Counted from the stretch's first letter, positions 11,247 to 25,310 are shown. The stretch: DNA of 64,000 nt from Serilophus lunatus (GCA_013399895.1 VXBA01003135.1:1195553-1259552); one strand, 5' to 3'. Notes: generated from the letters alone by a model not told the origin. Translations and numbers: made by a program.

Positions 11247-14200
11247 ATGTATTTATTACAAAGGTTATGTTTGACACTGGGAAATAGTGGGATGTCTTGA
11301 AAAGGTAAAAATGTGAGATGCTATAATAAGGTCAGCGACATAACAGTACTTCTGAGCATCTTTGAAAGGAAACATGAGGATCTCTGCTTAGATTTAATCA
11401 ATTTGTTTATTAATGCAAAAAACCCTAAAATATCAACCCTAAAATAAGCCTCTGCTGATTGTTGTGTCTTACAGCTTAGCCCCAGAGTAGCCAACTAGAC
11501 TTGCAGAGCTGGAACTGTGGCCACCAGGGTGCAACTCTAGAGTTTTCCATTTTCCTCGTGCTATTCCCATGATGGGCACTATACCTTTACTATTATTGTA
11601 CACAAAGTACAGCTGAAAAGTCTTTTCTCACATATTTGCTTTCAGCTGAGTTCCTAGGCAGTGTTGTCTGTGACAGGTGTTGTTCAGTGTCCGCATGACT
11701 GAGAACACAGAGGATGATGCTGTAAATCACACACAGCAGAACCCACATCTTCATTCTTGATTTGTTCACCATCTAACAAACATGTGAGAGAAGGGAAAAA
11801 TACCAAAAACATCCTTACCTGAGTAGCCTGTAGTATTTAAGGTTATCAGTTCTGAAGCCTGAATTCACCTGTCTGTCCACTTCCCATCACTGAAGATGCA
11901 CAGCTAATGCTGCAGGTCTGTCCACGCTTACAGGACCCCAGTCTCAATAGATGGACAGATGTTTGCACCAAAGTTTTCATTCCAATATCCCATTCTATAG
12001 GCTTGGTATGCTACAGTACTGCACTTATTCCCTTTTAAAATTAATCAACCTTAATCATTTGATTTCAGTTATATCATTTTAAGACCTTCAGCTAGAAAAC
12101 ACCACAAAACAAAATCTCCCCAAACTCCTTACATACCACAGTTGTAAATTTTTAATTGTTTTTAAGTATTCTGCTGTAAGACTGGTTCAGCTCTCACATG
12201 TGTCATAGCTGGGGCATGGAGAGACCTAGAGCCCTGTCCTGGTGTTACCAAAACAGCCTTGTCACAGGCTCATTCCAAGTCATGCTGGGAACAGCAGAGG
12301 CTGGAAGCCTGAGGAGGTAAATCTCTCACCATGGTATCTCTCTTAATTTATTGGAACACACATGTGGCACATGAACAGGACCCACACTTCATGGAAAGGA
12401 GCAAGACACTTGTCTAGGATCATAAGGTACGTACAGAATACATGCTCCAAGACATTTGAAATACAAGATCTTTGAGAGGATGGAGGGCTGAGCTGAAGGT
12501 TAACTATATGCACAACATGCACTGGTATTGTCTGTGACTCAGGGACACAATTCCAAATCTTCAAAGTTCTGCATAAATACAGAATATTTAGGTGCCCTAA
12601 GAAAGCCTCTTTAAAAAGATACACATAATCCACACACAGTCCCTCTGTATTATGAAAGTGCACCATCTCATTCAGAACAGAAGCTCTTACATTAACAATG
12701 CTTTGTTTGGCCAAAAAAAACCCTATATATTCCCTTTCCTTTGTTACATTTACATGATTTCCTCAATGTAGGGCAGAATAATTGGCTGTGCTGATGGCAT
12801 CAAGTATTTAAGTGCTATCCAACACATGGAAATAAATGCTCTGTAAAACCATCAGTTTCTTACAAATCAAGAGGCAAAAATCTTCAATCATCCATTCCAA
12901 TTAATCCAACCTTGAACTGGTATTCCTAAACAAAAGGAGGCAAGAGAAATACCACTGAAAATAAATTAGTACTTTTCTTCTTTAAATGGCTTGGACAAGA
13001 CTGAGAGGACTACAGAAGAAGGAGAAAAGGGACAACAGTAGATGAATGAAATGTGCAAGAACGTGCCTCCCCGTCCTTATTGGTTCTGCAGCAATTTTTC
13101 AAAATGCTGTTGGCACCATAATAGTCCCCAGGGAGAACATGTTAACTAAAGGAATAGCAGCTTCATTTATCAACAGGGGGACAGCCTGTAGAAAATATGC
13201 CGACCTGCAAACACAGCTAATCAGGACTTGGTAAAATCAGATCATGCCATAAGAAGTCAAGGTCAAATTGCAGGATTTTACTATAATTACTCAGGATTTC
13301 AGTGTTCATTCTACGGAGTATGTTTTACATGACTATGGTGCACAACCAAACCTGAGGCTGGACAGCCCAAAAAACCACTTTAATAACAGCATGGAATAGG
13401 TAAACATTATTCTTTGAGAAATCTGATTGCCCTGTCCAATTCTGGAAAGATAAAGGAAATTTAAAAGGTTTTGTCCACAAAGACTGCAGACTAACATAGA
13501 CATACTGTTACAGTCAAGGTAGGAAAATGATGTTTCCACACCTAGAACTTGAAGTTCTGGTAAATCATTTCCTTCTAGAAGTACAGTTCCTCAGATAATT
13601 CAGGAATTAATTAAAAAAGAAAATCACAGGAGAACGGAATCAGGCACCTTTATATGAGAACAGGACCTCTGCAATCCTACTTCATTTATACTATTCTCTT
13701 TCAGTTACATTATTCCCCATGGAAAGAAGGTACACTAGAAATACCATTAATTTGGTAGAGTATATGAAATCTAGACCTTTGCAAACACAGTTAAACATTT
13801 GCTTGCCTTGGTTCTGGTTCTGTTGGGTTGTACTTCAGATAAGACTTTTGAAGCTGTATCAACCAGACCGAGCAGAGTCTTTGATGACTTAGTACCTGTG
13901 ACAGAACCTGCTCTGTCTACAGCTCACCCCTGTAAAGGAGACATGGGAATTTAATTCACAGGTGCCTTACAAGCTGTGAAGTTTATTTCCTTCTTGAAAG
14001 CTTGAATCACACCATTTGCTTTGCTAATCTCTTTTTACCTGCTTTCCATTTCTCTGTTAATTTAGGAAGGTGTGCTCTGTACACTTCCAGGTACCTCCAG
14101 CTGGGACCTCCCACCATAACCACTTGGCATTCGTGTGCACTGGGTTTTGTCTTACAGTACATAGACAAGTGGGAATGGGATATTTCACCTCATTCTTTAT

Positions 14201-17200
14201 ATACTGGCCAGCTTCCTAAAAAAGGCAATCAATTAATTCCACAACTTTTCAGAGTGACCTGGGATAATCCTGGCAAATGCCATCTCTTGGACTTGGGTGC
14301 TACAGAGCACCATCTGCTCCACAGCGTGATGGAATAGTCAAAGCTACTGGAGAAATTGGATTCTCTGGGAAATTAGTTACACGCTTGCTCTGAAACTGCT
14401 AATAATCCACAGGCGATGGGAGAATTTGCAGAAAGCACCGATTAGCAGGCACAACTTCACCCTGATGCCTGCAGGTCTAGAGCTCTTGCTATAGAGAGGA
14501 AATACCTCTTCATTAACACATTGCACAGGTAAATCCAGAACCCTGGGATCACCACGCTAAAGCAAAAGCATAAGGGCTCTCCCTTTTCAGATTTGTTTGT
14601 TAGTTTGGGCTCAAGGACCTATGTAATTTTTCCTATGAAAAATAAAATACGACTTCCAACTTACTTTTAAAGGGTGGAAAAATACAAGCATGGAAAGCTG
14701 CTTTATCTTGCTTATTGAACGGAGTTGTAACATCCATCTGTTTTGTTTTGTTCAAAAAGCACTTCCTAACATGGTTCTTTAGGAAAGAGAAATGTTCAGA
14801 AAGGCAGAACCCTGGGCAGAAAACAAATCTCAAACCCACTTCAATGAAGACCATGAGCCTACAGAACAATCAATGCATTTTAGGTCCTTGCTGAGCCTTT
14901 CAAAAGATCACACGTTGAAATAACAGCCCTTTTCATACAAGAACACTTCTCATGTATGTGAACACAAGTGAAGAGATGCAGTTTGCCTGGGTATTGATGG
15001 CTTGAATGGGCAGAATTCGGAGATGTTTGCCATGAAGAAGACTTTTTGTAATGAGCTAAAGGGTTACCTGTTCACAGGTGTATAGAGATGTATAGAGATC
15101 ACAACCATGGGTTTTGTAGCACGTCGTGATAACCAAAGATACAGAGGCTTTGTCCTCTAAATTACTTTCTTACAGATTACCAGGAATACCACAAAAACCA
15201 CCAATCATAATTACTTTTTCTAATTATCCATCACTCCAGTGTGAGCCATAACAGTTCCTTTAATAGCCTTAACGAGAACTTTGAAAATGTAGTGCAATAT
15301 TTTCATAACACAAAAAACCACCAGCTGCACTTGCACAAAGCTCAGTTGCATGGCTGCAATAAATTGCTTTTCTGATAATGACATTTTTCCTATAGTACAT
15401 AAAAGCTGCCCTAGTTGTATAGAGCAGTAAAAGGCCCCTGGCTACAAGCTATGTAGAAGATACCCAAACATGCCTGACTTCCACCTGAGTTTTAATCAGA
15501 GAATATAGGAAATATGTATGTGACAATGCTTCTGTCCCAGTTCTTTCAACTGAATAAATGTACTTTTAACTGAGAAGAAGAGATATGTCTGTTCAGGGCT
15601 AAAGGAATTCACAAAGACATATTTAGGACTCAGGAGAAAAGATAAAAAGGCTCCTAAAATTAACATTAATAGCAGGCACACAGTGTAGTCTTAAAATATT
15701 GTCAAGGTATTAGAGACATAACACCTGAAGGCTACAAATGTGTCTCTGACAAATACTGCATATAAGTTGGCAGCTGCTGCTGTGGTTCTTCACTGAAATC
15801 ACACACAAAAGGGGGATTTCACACACATGCACACAGATAGGTAAAGAAAAATGTGGATTCTATTCTTCATAGTATATTTAAAGATTCCCTCCCAATGATT
15901 AAGGCACACTTCAGGCAGACACATCAGGGAAATATCACCCTCTCCAGTGGGATATTAGCAATACTGCTGGATTGCACTTGGCCTTGACCTTGGGCTGTAA
16001 CAGATACAGAGGGCTTGATTTGAAAGAGCAGGACCTTTTCAGCCAGAAAGTAGAAAACATTCATAAAAAATTAATATTTGCTTCTGTTTGTCTAGTACCT
16101 TTGTCAAAGCATGGACTCTTCTCTCCCAGTTAGGGTAAATAACTATTGAAATTTTATTGGAAAATAAGAATACTATTTCTTAAATTTAAAAAATAGTAAT
16201 TCCATTTTCTATATTAAAAAATTTGAAAACAGTATCACTTCCTTGAAAAGAAAATGCAAACAAACAACTTGTTTTTCAACCTTAAAAAGATAATTTGACT
16301 TTAGTTAACTTTAATTAACTTCTACCCCTGCACTCTTCCAATGAGCCGAGGGGGAAGATTAGCCACAGTATATGACGCTGACAGGTGTTCAGTTCAATAT
16401 TTAGTATTCGTTCCAGTATTCTGAAGGAATTAATTCATTTGATGAGCAAACAAGTACTATGAATGCTAGAATGGATTTTGAACATCTCAAATATTTATGT
16501 CACTGGGGGTAACAGAGAAGATGTTTGGTTGTCCTCTTTTCCCCTAAATATTTCTCTTCTCCACTGATGCTTTTCACCTCAAAACTTCCCTCACACTGAT
16601 CCAAAGCTAAACCACTGCTCATGGAAAAGCTGGATTCCCTGTAAGCTTCTCTTGGCAGGGCATACGACTTAGATAAGTGGATAAATTCTGATTTTCAGTC
16701 TCATTTCACTGCTGTACACCACAGTACAAGTGGTGACGTTTTTCATTGAAAATCTTTTGTTAATCATTTTTATTTCACTAGCTCTTGGTTATAAGTGTTC
16801 ATTTTTGGTATTTTATACAGGTATTTTAAGTTTTCTCAGATACTGTAAGAGAATTTCACCATTCATTCCTGCTGTTTGGGTGTTCATGGATCATATTCCA
16901 GCCTCTCAAGTCCCAGTTCCCTGCCTTCATTTGAGTGACTCACATTTTGTTGCTGCACTCATGAAGTGTTTTATTAATGGAGATTGAATAACAAACACCC
17001 ACACTCTGGCACATCCACCATGGGCCTCACAGTTTTACTTTCACACATTTGTTTTCCATATTTGAGATGCTTGAGGCTTTGATAACATCATTATAGAAAT
17101 GTTTAATCAAACCCACAGTTTACTCTGAAAATATTTGGCATTAGTAACAGTTATAACTCACTATAAACATTCAACTAGCAGCTTTCTCGTGAGATTTTCA

Positions 17201-17387
17201 GTGGCTTTCACATAATCAAAAATCATGTGGCATTAAATAGATACTTAGATACAGACTGTAATTCTGAATTATTCTACCATGGCTTTTTATATAGGAAAAA
17301 TCTGCAGATTTCTTTCAATGTTATATATATAAATATAAAATAAAACAGCAACTTGGCAAACATAGCAACCTAGAAAAGTCATTTAAT
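11247..17387. other. Non-coding unique sequence
   Basis: Six kilobases with no gene, RNA or transposon that I can support. The longest open frames are 123 codons on the minus strand at 12343-12714 and 111 codons on the plus strand at 14002-14337. Neither shows a familiar domain. A 6-bp inverted repeat, ACCTGT-TC-ACAGGT, lies at 15066-15079 next to a tandem duplication of GTATAGAGAT. These look like ordinary background. Confidence 0.55.
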
Positions 17388-17475
17388 CCCCAAGTCCTGT
17401 GCAAGGCCAAGAGTTGGACTCGATGGTCCTTGTGAGTTTCTTTCAACTTGGCATATTCTGTGAATCTCTGATGCT
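17388..17475 (+). mobile_element. CR1 LINE 3' end, sense
   Basis: Short copy of the CR1 3' terminus. The stretch GAGTTGGACTCGATGGTCCT at about 17411-17430, followed by TTTCAACTTGGCATATTCTG and TGAATCTCTGATG, matches the CR1 tail, which ends in short ATTCTGTGA-type octamer or heptamer repeats. Only the last 85 or so bases are present, consistent with the severe 5' truncation usual for CR1. Divergence is moderate, suggesting a younger copy than the one at 39.9 kb. Confidence 0.85.
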
Positions 17476-17665
17476 GAATTATCAAAAGACAGAATTAAAG
17501 ACACTTTGGACACCCAAAAAATGAGGGAGAATATTTATTACAGGTTACTAAAGGCAAAAATGGAGATTCTCAACAAGATATTATAACTAGGACATAAAGT
17601 GGGGATATTTAAGAACACACAAAACAGATTACTACACATCCATTTGTTGTTAGTTTATAATGCAT

Positions 17666-17709
17666 GTTTATAACACCTGTTACTTACCTGAGTTTATAAC
17701 ACCTGTTAC
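17666..17709. repeat. 18-bp direct repeat, 26-bp period
   Basis: GTTTATAACACCTGTTAC occurs at 17666-17683 and exactly again at 17692-17709. A further GTTTATAA starts 13 bases upstream of the first copy, at 17653. The second copy lies inside the open stretch described at 17688-18029, and the intervening bases hold its candidate splice donor. The arrangement is a local tandem duplication. Confidence 0.9.
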
Positions 17710-18029
17710 CATACTGAAATAAAGCATCATGCCCAACAGTTTCACCAGGTACAACCATTGTCATGCTCTGGACAACACTTTCCATCTTACTCGGGAAATT
17801 ACTGGCAGTTTTCTTAGGATGTAAACTGGAAAACACTGATGAGCAACATGCAGAATTCACAATTCCTTCCATTACTCTCACAACTCCTTCGTTTTCTAAA
17901 AACATCAATACTGCAGATTGCTTTGGGAAGCCTATTTCTTCCTGCATTCTTTTTAATACTATTTTGCATTAAATGGATGTTAGCCATCTCCTCAGCAGCA
18001 AATTTATCCCTGCATACATACACTTCCTT
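17688..18029 (-). other. Possible coding exon or decayed exon
   Basis: Read on the minus strand, this stretch ends at 17688 with the consensus donor CAG|GTAAGTAAC (GT at 17687-17686). Two overlapping frames are open: one from a Met at 18149 to a stop at 17814 (111 codons), and one from about 17972 through the donor (about 90 codons, ending in phase 2). A pyrimidine-rich stretch ending in an AG near 18029 could be the acceptor. The second frame has varied, protein-like composition, but I recognise no family. If it is genic, the need to change frame within 17814-17972 points to a frameshifted pseudogene. Against coding: plus-strand frames are also open here (97 codons at 17839-18132), so low stop density may be chance. 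No RNA evidence is available. Confidence 0.2.
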
Positions 18030-19365
18030 CACAGCTCCTGGGGAACTACATGAACAGTCAAGGCAAGAGATCAGTGTAACACTATTTTCAGCCATTTGGT
18101 CTTCAGAGTGCCAGAACCTCCAAACGGGATAATTTTCAATTCTCTTCATTTTTGCATTTATTTTTTATTTATGATGTGAACATGCAAATTCATGTTAGAT
18201 GTGTCTATTTAAACAGGGACCCACAAATCCTTATTCTGGGGCTGGCAGACTCTTGTTAAAAAGCTCCCTTCTAGCAAATGCTCTGATGTTTCCCAGACTG
18301 TTCACACAGTTCATGTTAAGAATATCCAAGTTCTCTGTGATGTGAGGACATTTATGCAATCACCCCTTCATTGATCTCACTCTTTGTAAACAGGCACTTG
18401 TTGGGCTGTACAGTACCCAACCATTCTGTCCTTTTTAGGTAAATAAGAAGAGGGCGATCCCAGCCGTTTTCCAGAGGTACTTGATGTGTGCTGAACTTTG
18501 CTGACTTGAGCTCTTAGATGTCAAAATTAGATCTCCTTGATATCATTTGTCATTTACATAAACAAGGATATTTTCCTTGCACACGCATGCTGACGTGGCC
18601 AAGAGGACAAGGAGTGTCACTGTGCACTCCCAGGTAACCCACAATAAGGATTATTTCTGGAACGTTTCTGAAACTGCCTCAGCCATGATTTTCCCAGGAT
18701 GCAGCAAGAGCATCCTTCAAATCAGATTTGACTCTCTCCATGTCTATTCCCAGCAAAAGAAACAGACCATTCCACATGGTGTACTACTTAAATAGCAGAT
18801 CCCTCATTTCAATCTCTGTCAAATTGGTGCCTTCCCACTAAAATATATAACTGTCCTGACAACAAACCTCAGATATTTTATCCACCTGATATTTCTAAGC
18901 AGTAATTATTTTTTTTTTCTTTCAATGAAACTGAAAAAATATGCACTTACTCACCAGTTTGAATTAATCTACTGAGTTTTTTAAAGAAAAAATTTAAATC
19001 TTCTATTTTCAAAACACCTGTTCTGCCATTATTACACATATTCTCTGCCAGGTGAGAGCACTACTCCACCAAATGCACTGAGAAACACGTTTTAAGCTTA
19101 CCAGAGAGATTAGGTGAGCTGGAAGGCAGCAGTGGCAGTGTTTGCCTTGGCAAAGCAAATCCAGAGGCAAACATGGGAACTGAGTATCAGGCTCACACAT
19201 TCAGTATAGAAGAAACTGAATCCAGTGCAAAACATTTTCCCAGGAAAACAACTTCTGAGTAACATGACAGTGGTTGAATTTCTGCTCCGAAGAACAATCT
19301 GGGAACCTCAAAAGGAGGAACAAACGTTTCTGTCCAGACTGTGAACTACAATTTCCTACCTACTG

Positions 19366-19380
19366 TCACTAGATGGCATC
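19366..19380 (+). promoter_or_regulatory. CTCF-like motif
   Basis: TCACTAGATGGCATC matches the vertebrate CTCF core CCASYAGRKGGCRSY at 13 of 15 positions, with mismatches at positions 1 and 14. CTCF binds such cores with its zinc fingers and orients chromatin loops. Several matches this good are expected by chance in 64 kb, so this is only a candidate. Confidence 0.25.
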
Positions 19381-20957
19381 TTGTCATCACGCTTTAAATC
19401 TCCGAGTTCATCACAACTATCATTCCCTGTGACAAAAACTGCTGAATCTTAAGTGTCCAGATGAGCTTTCAGTTTGATATAACACAAAATCCTGGTTTGG
19501 CCATTATGCCATATACACTGTAAAATACTGGAAATCAGCTCATAACTGGCAGAAAATTAATATCCAGAAGTTGGCTCTTAAATACACATCACAGCATACA
19601 TGGAAAGTGATAGCTCAACTCCTAAGAAGAGTTAAAATGGGCTATTTTCAGGGTAGGCTGTTGGGTGCGTGTCTAATTTATATTCCTCATCCATCAGAAT
19701 TCTCACAGGTTTTTTATTCCTGGCTTTTAGAAGCACTTTTCCCTGGTCTTGGGGGGTTTTGTTGGTTTGAGTTTTTTAATTCCTGAGTATTGATACTCTA
19801 CAGACATTGTTAATGTGAGGAAAATGCAAACAAAAATATTAACTGAGCTAAAAATACTTGTTATCTTAATGATGCACTAATTTATTTGCCTCTAAGAGAC
19901 TGATAAAGCATCAAAATGAATAGTATGGGATTCCCATAACACAGCTAAAGAGAACTGATCTGATGGGCAGCTAAATAAGAGTCTTACCCAATCTGCGCAA
20001 ATACTTATGCAAATAAGTAAATAATTTTATTCATTTGTTTTCCAGTCGCACATTTTTGCAACTCCTAACTGAAAACTAAGCAAAAGAAAAATATCAAAAG
20101 GACAAGGAAGGAAAAAATTGTCATGTTCCCTCTAGTTGCACTTGAATTATATAAGTAGGGATTTACAGAATGGCTATATGAAATGCATATACCTTATTTA
20201 TTGCAGTCTCTTGTATTCCACTTCTGGAAGCACACTCCACCCCACAACCATTTTGGTAGTGCTAACAGAGAAAAACACCAACTTCTTTACAGCTTTTTGA
20301 CAACTTTGATGCAGACACAGCCTTTTCCTGCTTTTTCTTAATCTCCATTTATTCTTAGACTGTGAGCCCCTCTCTGAAAGTCTGTTAAATTCCAATATTT
20401 AGAGCAGTCAAAGTTTGATAACTAAGCAGCAAAGGCATTTGTTTCTCCTTTGCATTTTGTGCAATTTCTTTTAAAAGAATCCTGTTTCAGTTCATGTAAC
20501 TTGTGGGGTGGCTTCCTTAATCTTCCAAGTAGAAGAGGAGGGGGGTGAAACCTGAGTGAGAGCTTTCACCTATCAGTGTGGGTGATCCTTTGGGAGTGAC
20601 ACAAAGGAGAAGCCTACACTCACATTTACCATACATGTCTTCTGCTTTGGACAAGTCTTCCCTCTCTTTCCTGAGCTACTGTCCAACTCCAGCTTTTCTT
20701 TCCACATCAGAACCATGAAGGGTCAAGATGATTCAAGGATCTCCTATCAAACCATACCTGGCATTTCAGCAGCATTCTGGATTCACTTGCTATTAGAACT
20801 TGAATTTTCTGCTACTGTAAATTTTTATCTACTTTCAGCTCCTTGGCTAAAGCACAGAAGCAGAAGAACCTCTGATAGTGAAAGGAAGGAAGACTACTAG
20901 AACAAGGCATTGCTCAGTATCATCTCTACTGCCAGACAAGATGGCACCAAACTTGAT

Positions 20958-20999
20958 TTTAATCAATGAAAAACTTAAAATTTAATCAATGAAAAACTT
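20958..20999. repeat. 19-bp tandem direct repeat
   Basis: TTTAATCAATGAAAAACTT occurs at 20958-20976 and exactly again at 20981-20999, a 23-bp period with only 4 bases between copies. It looks like a recent local duplication, since the copies are identical. Confidence 0.95.
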
Positions 21000-23900
21000 G
21001 TGCCAGAGATCTCCTCTTGTAAGAATAATAAATCACCTACAACGGTGTAGACACCACACTATTACCACTCCGGGAAAAAGTAACCCTCATGACCAACATT
21101 CAACACAGTACGCACCAGATTTAATAACACATTAGTCACAACATGATGAACAAGGACAAGGGTGTCAATATATTCCAGGAGTTGGAATGTAAGCATTGCA
21201 GGTTTGTCTTAATTTCATGTATCTTTAAGTAACATTCATAATTTGAGGGCTTGGTTTATAGAACCTGTAATAGAAACACTCTCATCATCTAAATAACGTT
21301 GGAGTGTTTTCAAGAAGACCATTTCCAGTTAATATGGACTGGACTCTCTACTCCTTGGGACAGCTCTTCTGATGTCCTAAAAACACATGGTTCATGAGCA
21401 TTAAGAATGAGTAAGAACAATGTAAAATAGAGATGCAAAGAACTAAAGTCGAGGTTCTGTAACTGCGTCTGACTTCTCCCTTCTGCAGTGGATCAACACA
21501 GAATTACATATCGTATGCCTGGATACTCAAATGAGTAATGTGATGTAAAACTTGACAATCTTTCCACATTAAGCATCCCAGGTAAAATTTGGCCTTTGTG
21601 CTGAATCCTATTCACCATAAAACACTCTCTGATTCTCATTATAGAGCTGTGAAGAATTTCCTATATTTTGCAGCAGTTCTATACATTAGTTTGAGAAATA
21701 AAAACAAATTTAGCAAGATTTTCTCCTGATTTTTTTTCTTTAACTCTCACAAGTTAGGTCAGTTCTGCAGTATCATCATCACAATGCACAACTCTCCTGT
21801 ACAGAAGACTCTCCCTTCCAACCCAACAATTTATCCAAATGCTCTGTGATGTTGCCTAGGGAAGAGTTATTTTTTCTTTCAATTCTATTGTTGTCTCTCT
21901 AGCAGTGACAGACTCATTTAATACTTTTTTAAGAATGTTGCTGCTAAGATACATTCCATTCAATAGAAATGTGAAATTTAAAGAAATCCACTTTTTTTGC
22001 AAGCCATTATCCCCAGCTAATAGATATACCCCCCAAAGTAGCAGCAGAGATGAGGTAATTTCAGGTACCAGCACATTTCTATTCAGATCACAGGCAGCAA
22101 TTCTTGCAGCAATTTTATTTCACAGCAAAAATCATTGTTATCCCCACTGAATTACCCTGAAGAGTCTTATTTTACTCCCACTTCCTTTTCTCCACATCTC
22201 TTGATTAAAAACAGTGCATGATATTTGTTATCAAATATCAATATATAGATGAGAGTCTGAGCAATGGAGACTGGGGAAAAAGCAAAGGCATTTTAGAAAA
22301 TGTAAACCTTTAATAACAGGAATGAGATTTTTAAGGCAGCCTAAGAGAAGAGCATAAAAATGCAGACAGAAGAGTACAGCACTTAGAGGAAGCCATATGG
22401 AAAAGAGGCAGAAATGGCAGGATCCAGCCCAAACCCAGCCCTCCAGATTCTGGCAGGCAATAATTTTACAACTTCCTAAAGCTTCCAAGTTCTTTCTTCA
22501 GTTGGATTTTCTTAGCTCTGCAGGTATAACCAATTACTTGATGAGATTTAAGAACAAAAGAAAGGCTTTATAAAAGGCTCAATCACTCAGCTTAATGAAA
22601 ACATCTTGAATTATTTAACAAACAATCTATTAGGCAGCTATAGCTATCAGGAAATGTGAAGTTTGATAGATCTGATTCACTGCCATAGTTTTATATCAGT
22701 AACTCCAGCCCTTTCAATAGTCTCAGTGATGTAACATAGAAATGAATTTAGCCTGAGATTCAGTTGCATTAGACTTTCATATAGGATCTGTCACTAAGAG
22801 CAGGAAAAGAAGCCAACAATTATTTAAAAATACCTGGAAATAAGCCTTTCAGGCTCTGAAACTGGAGCATTATTCAATAATTCATTCTTGGACCCATTTG
22901 AATTCTCATCTGTCAACTCTGCTTTTATTACCAGATTGTTCTATAGGCAATGATCTGGCAACACATTTGAAAAATCTATATATTCCTTCTCATCCATCAC
23001 AATAAACAATTTTCCAAACAACAACAGAGACAGTCTAATTTCAAGAGAAATAAGCTCAACTCTTAACTCATTATTTTTATGCCATGGCTGTGTGGAATAA
23101 GAAATATCATTGAAAACTGGAAACCCTTTTCTCGTCCCATCACAACCCCCCTCAGTACATCAAAATGCATTGCTAAATGTGTCTGTATAACTCTTCCCAT
23201 CACTCAAAAATAAGCAATAATTAAAAGTCTAAGTTACTGAGCCTCAAGGAAGACAATTGAAATCCTGCTTGTTAAGTCACTCCTTCAAGTCTGAGGACAC
23301 TTTTTTACAGACAATAGCAACCAAAGGATACAATCATTAAAAATAAAAAACAAATTAAAAATTAGAATTTCAAGGCTAAGTTTGACCACAAAATTCTGTA
23401 AAGCCCCAACCCCTCTTTTTCCATGCGAAGAGGGAGCTTTTCAATTCAAAACGACAGGTATTCATCAAATGTTGCTCTGCACTCGTCACAGACTATTTTC
23501 TATTTTAGAAAACACATTCAGCCAGGAAAACACTATATCATTCTTCAAAATATTCATTTTTAACTGACACAAACCTAATTTCAATGCAAATATATGAAGC
23601 AGAATAAAACAAGTTTCTAAAAATAAACCTTCACCTCTCAGAACATTATTTTCCAAGTTAAATTCTGTCAAACTAAAAGAAATGCTGTGACTTCATGTAG
23701 CAAGATGTTCCAGTAGGAAGTACCAATGTCAGTGCAGAAAGAATTTTTGAAAAATATTCTTCCAAAACTTAGTATATGGGGGAAAAAAATAAAAGTTTCT
23801 CTTACATCATCAGTTAAGGTAAAAATCTTGTCTCTATAGTTTCATCTTTGAAGGCATTTTTGTATTTCTATCACTGTGACTAAGCAGTTTCAGAAGTCAG

Positions 23901-25251
23901 AAATTTCTAACTGAAAGACAGTGTTGACTTGGAAAGAATCACCTCCTCCTTTCAAGGAACTGTAAATGTTTGATGTTGATGCTTAATACTGCATTAATCA
24001 TGCCTGCAAGAGGGGAAAAAAAGGATTGCCAAACACCTGAAATACTGTGTATTTCCTTATTCTGGCGAATCCACATTCCTACAATCTCAAATCTGATAAG
24101 AGACAGCTTGGATAATCACAAAAAGAGGGTGGGAAAAAAAATCTAAATGTGCATAGAGTGACATAATGTCCATTCCTGGCACTTTCTAATGAAAGGCACT
24201 TGGAAAGGCCCTGTAACAAAATATTCCTACTTTAGAGAGACAAAAGAAAACATTAAAGGAACTTGACTGAAATGAATTATTAACTCTTAGTGACATCAAA
24301 GGAAGTTGAATACTACCAGCACCTCTGGTAAATCAGGTCTATAACACCTCAGCATAAACTTGTTTTATGGTACACATTTTCTACCAAGTTCTGGAAAATG
24401 AAGGAAGCAATAGAAAGATGGATTAGGTTATTTCCATCCTTTAAGCCAGGACAAGGTCCTCTTGGTCCAATCCTGCCCAGTTTTCAAGCCAACAGTGGTA
24501 TTGCTCTGGTGAACAATTTGCTCCTGCATGGCACTGTTATGTTGTCTTTTTTTGTATCCACCCTTATCTGAGGACATCAGTACAACAGGGAACTGCAGTT
24601 TTACCACCCCCTCCCGTTCACTTAGATTCTGTCCCTGCTCTGCACAGCAGTGACAGAGCCTGAAGCTCGGTCTGTGTGTTGAGATGATACAGTTCTTAGC
24701 AGACAATATAGAGCCACTGGGCTATTAATGAACTTAACCTCAACCATTCTAATAGGTTTTCTTGTGTTTGGTAAGACAAGTACTCCCTATACTATATATT
24801 CACATGTTAAAGAGCATTTAAACCAATTCAGGTGCAGTCACTTCAAAAGCGGCAAGATGATACAGGTAACAGTCCCAGTGATTGATGACAGAAACAATTC
24901 AAAAGAAGATCTCAATTCAGTTACAAAATCTAATCTATTTAGCAAAATGCTTTACTTACTGGACCTTGAGGACTGTTCTTGGCACTGGAAACCTGATTTA
25001 TAACATCAGATTTATAATCCTAAAAAGAGAAGAAGGGGAAAAAAATGATCAGATTAAACATAATAGTTGATACTTGACATATCAGGAATGAAGACCAATG
25101 TTGAACACCCCTATGATTAGGATCAGAGGAGCCATTAGTAAAACATTTGATTATGGAGATTTTCATTGCCATTCATCTTATGCCTTAGACACTCTTTACT
25201 AAATTGTACACGTCTTTGGTTTTACTGCAATGATCCCCAAGAAAGCCAGTT

Positions 25252-25310
25252 GTCTTATCCCTATTTTAGAAGGCAGAGGAGTGGGAAGGACAGGATGACA
25301 CAGCTACTGT
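25252..25310 (+). mobile_element. Possible MIR/L2-like fossil
   Basis: The succession TTATCCCTATTTTAGA, then AGGCAGAGGA, then GATGACACAGCT resembles the order found in the 3' half of ancient MIR/L2-type elements (TTATCCCCATTTTACAG, GAGGAAACTGAGG, GTCACACAGCT). Birds retain few such fossils and the middle part fits poorly, so this may be coincidence. A CAG|GTAAGAG donor-like sequence follows at 25325/25326. Confidence 0.2.

Larger units (their letters stand above)
18030..25250. other. Non-coding unique sequence
   Basis: No recognised gene or transposon. Minor features are a CTCF-like motif at 19366-19380, an inverted repeat at 20544-20570 (GGTGAAA and TTTCACC, 13-nt spacer) and the direct repeat at 20958-20999. 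All open frames are under 100 codons and scattered over both strands. Slight AT enrichment continues throughout. Confidence 0.55.
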
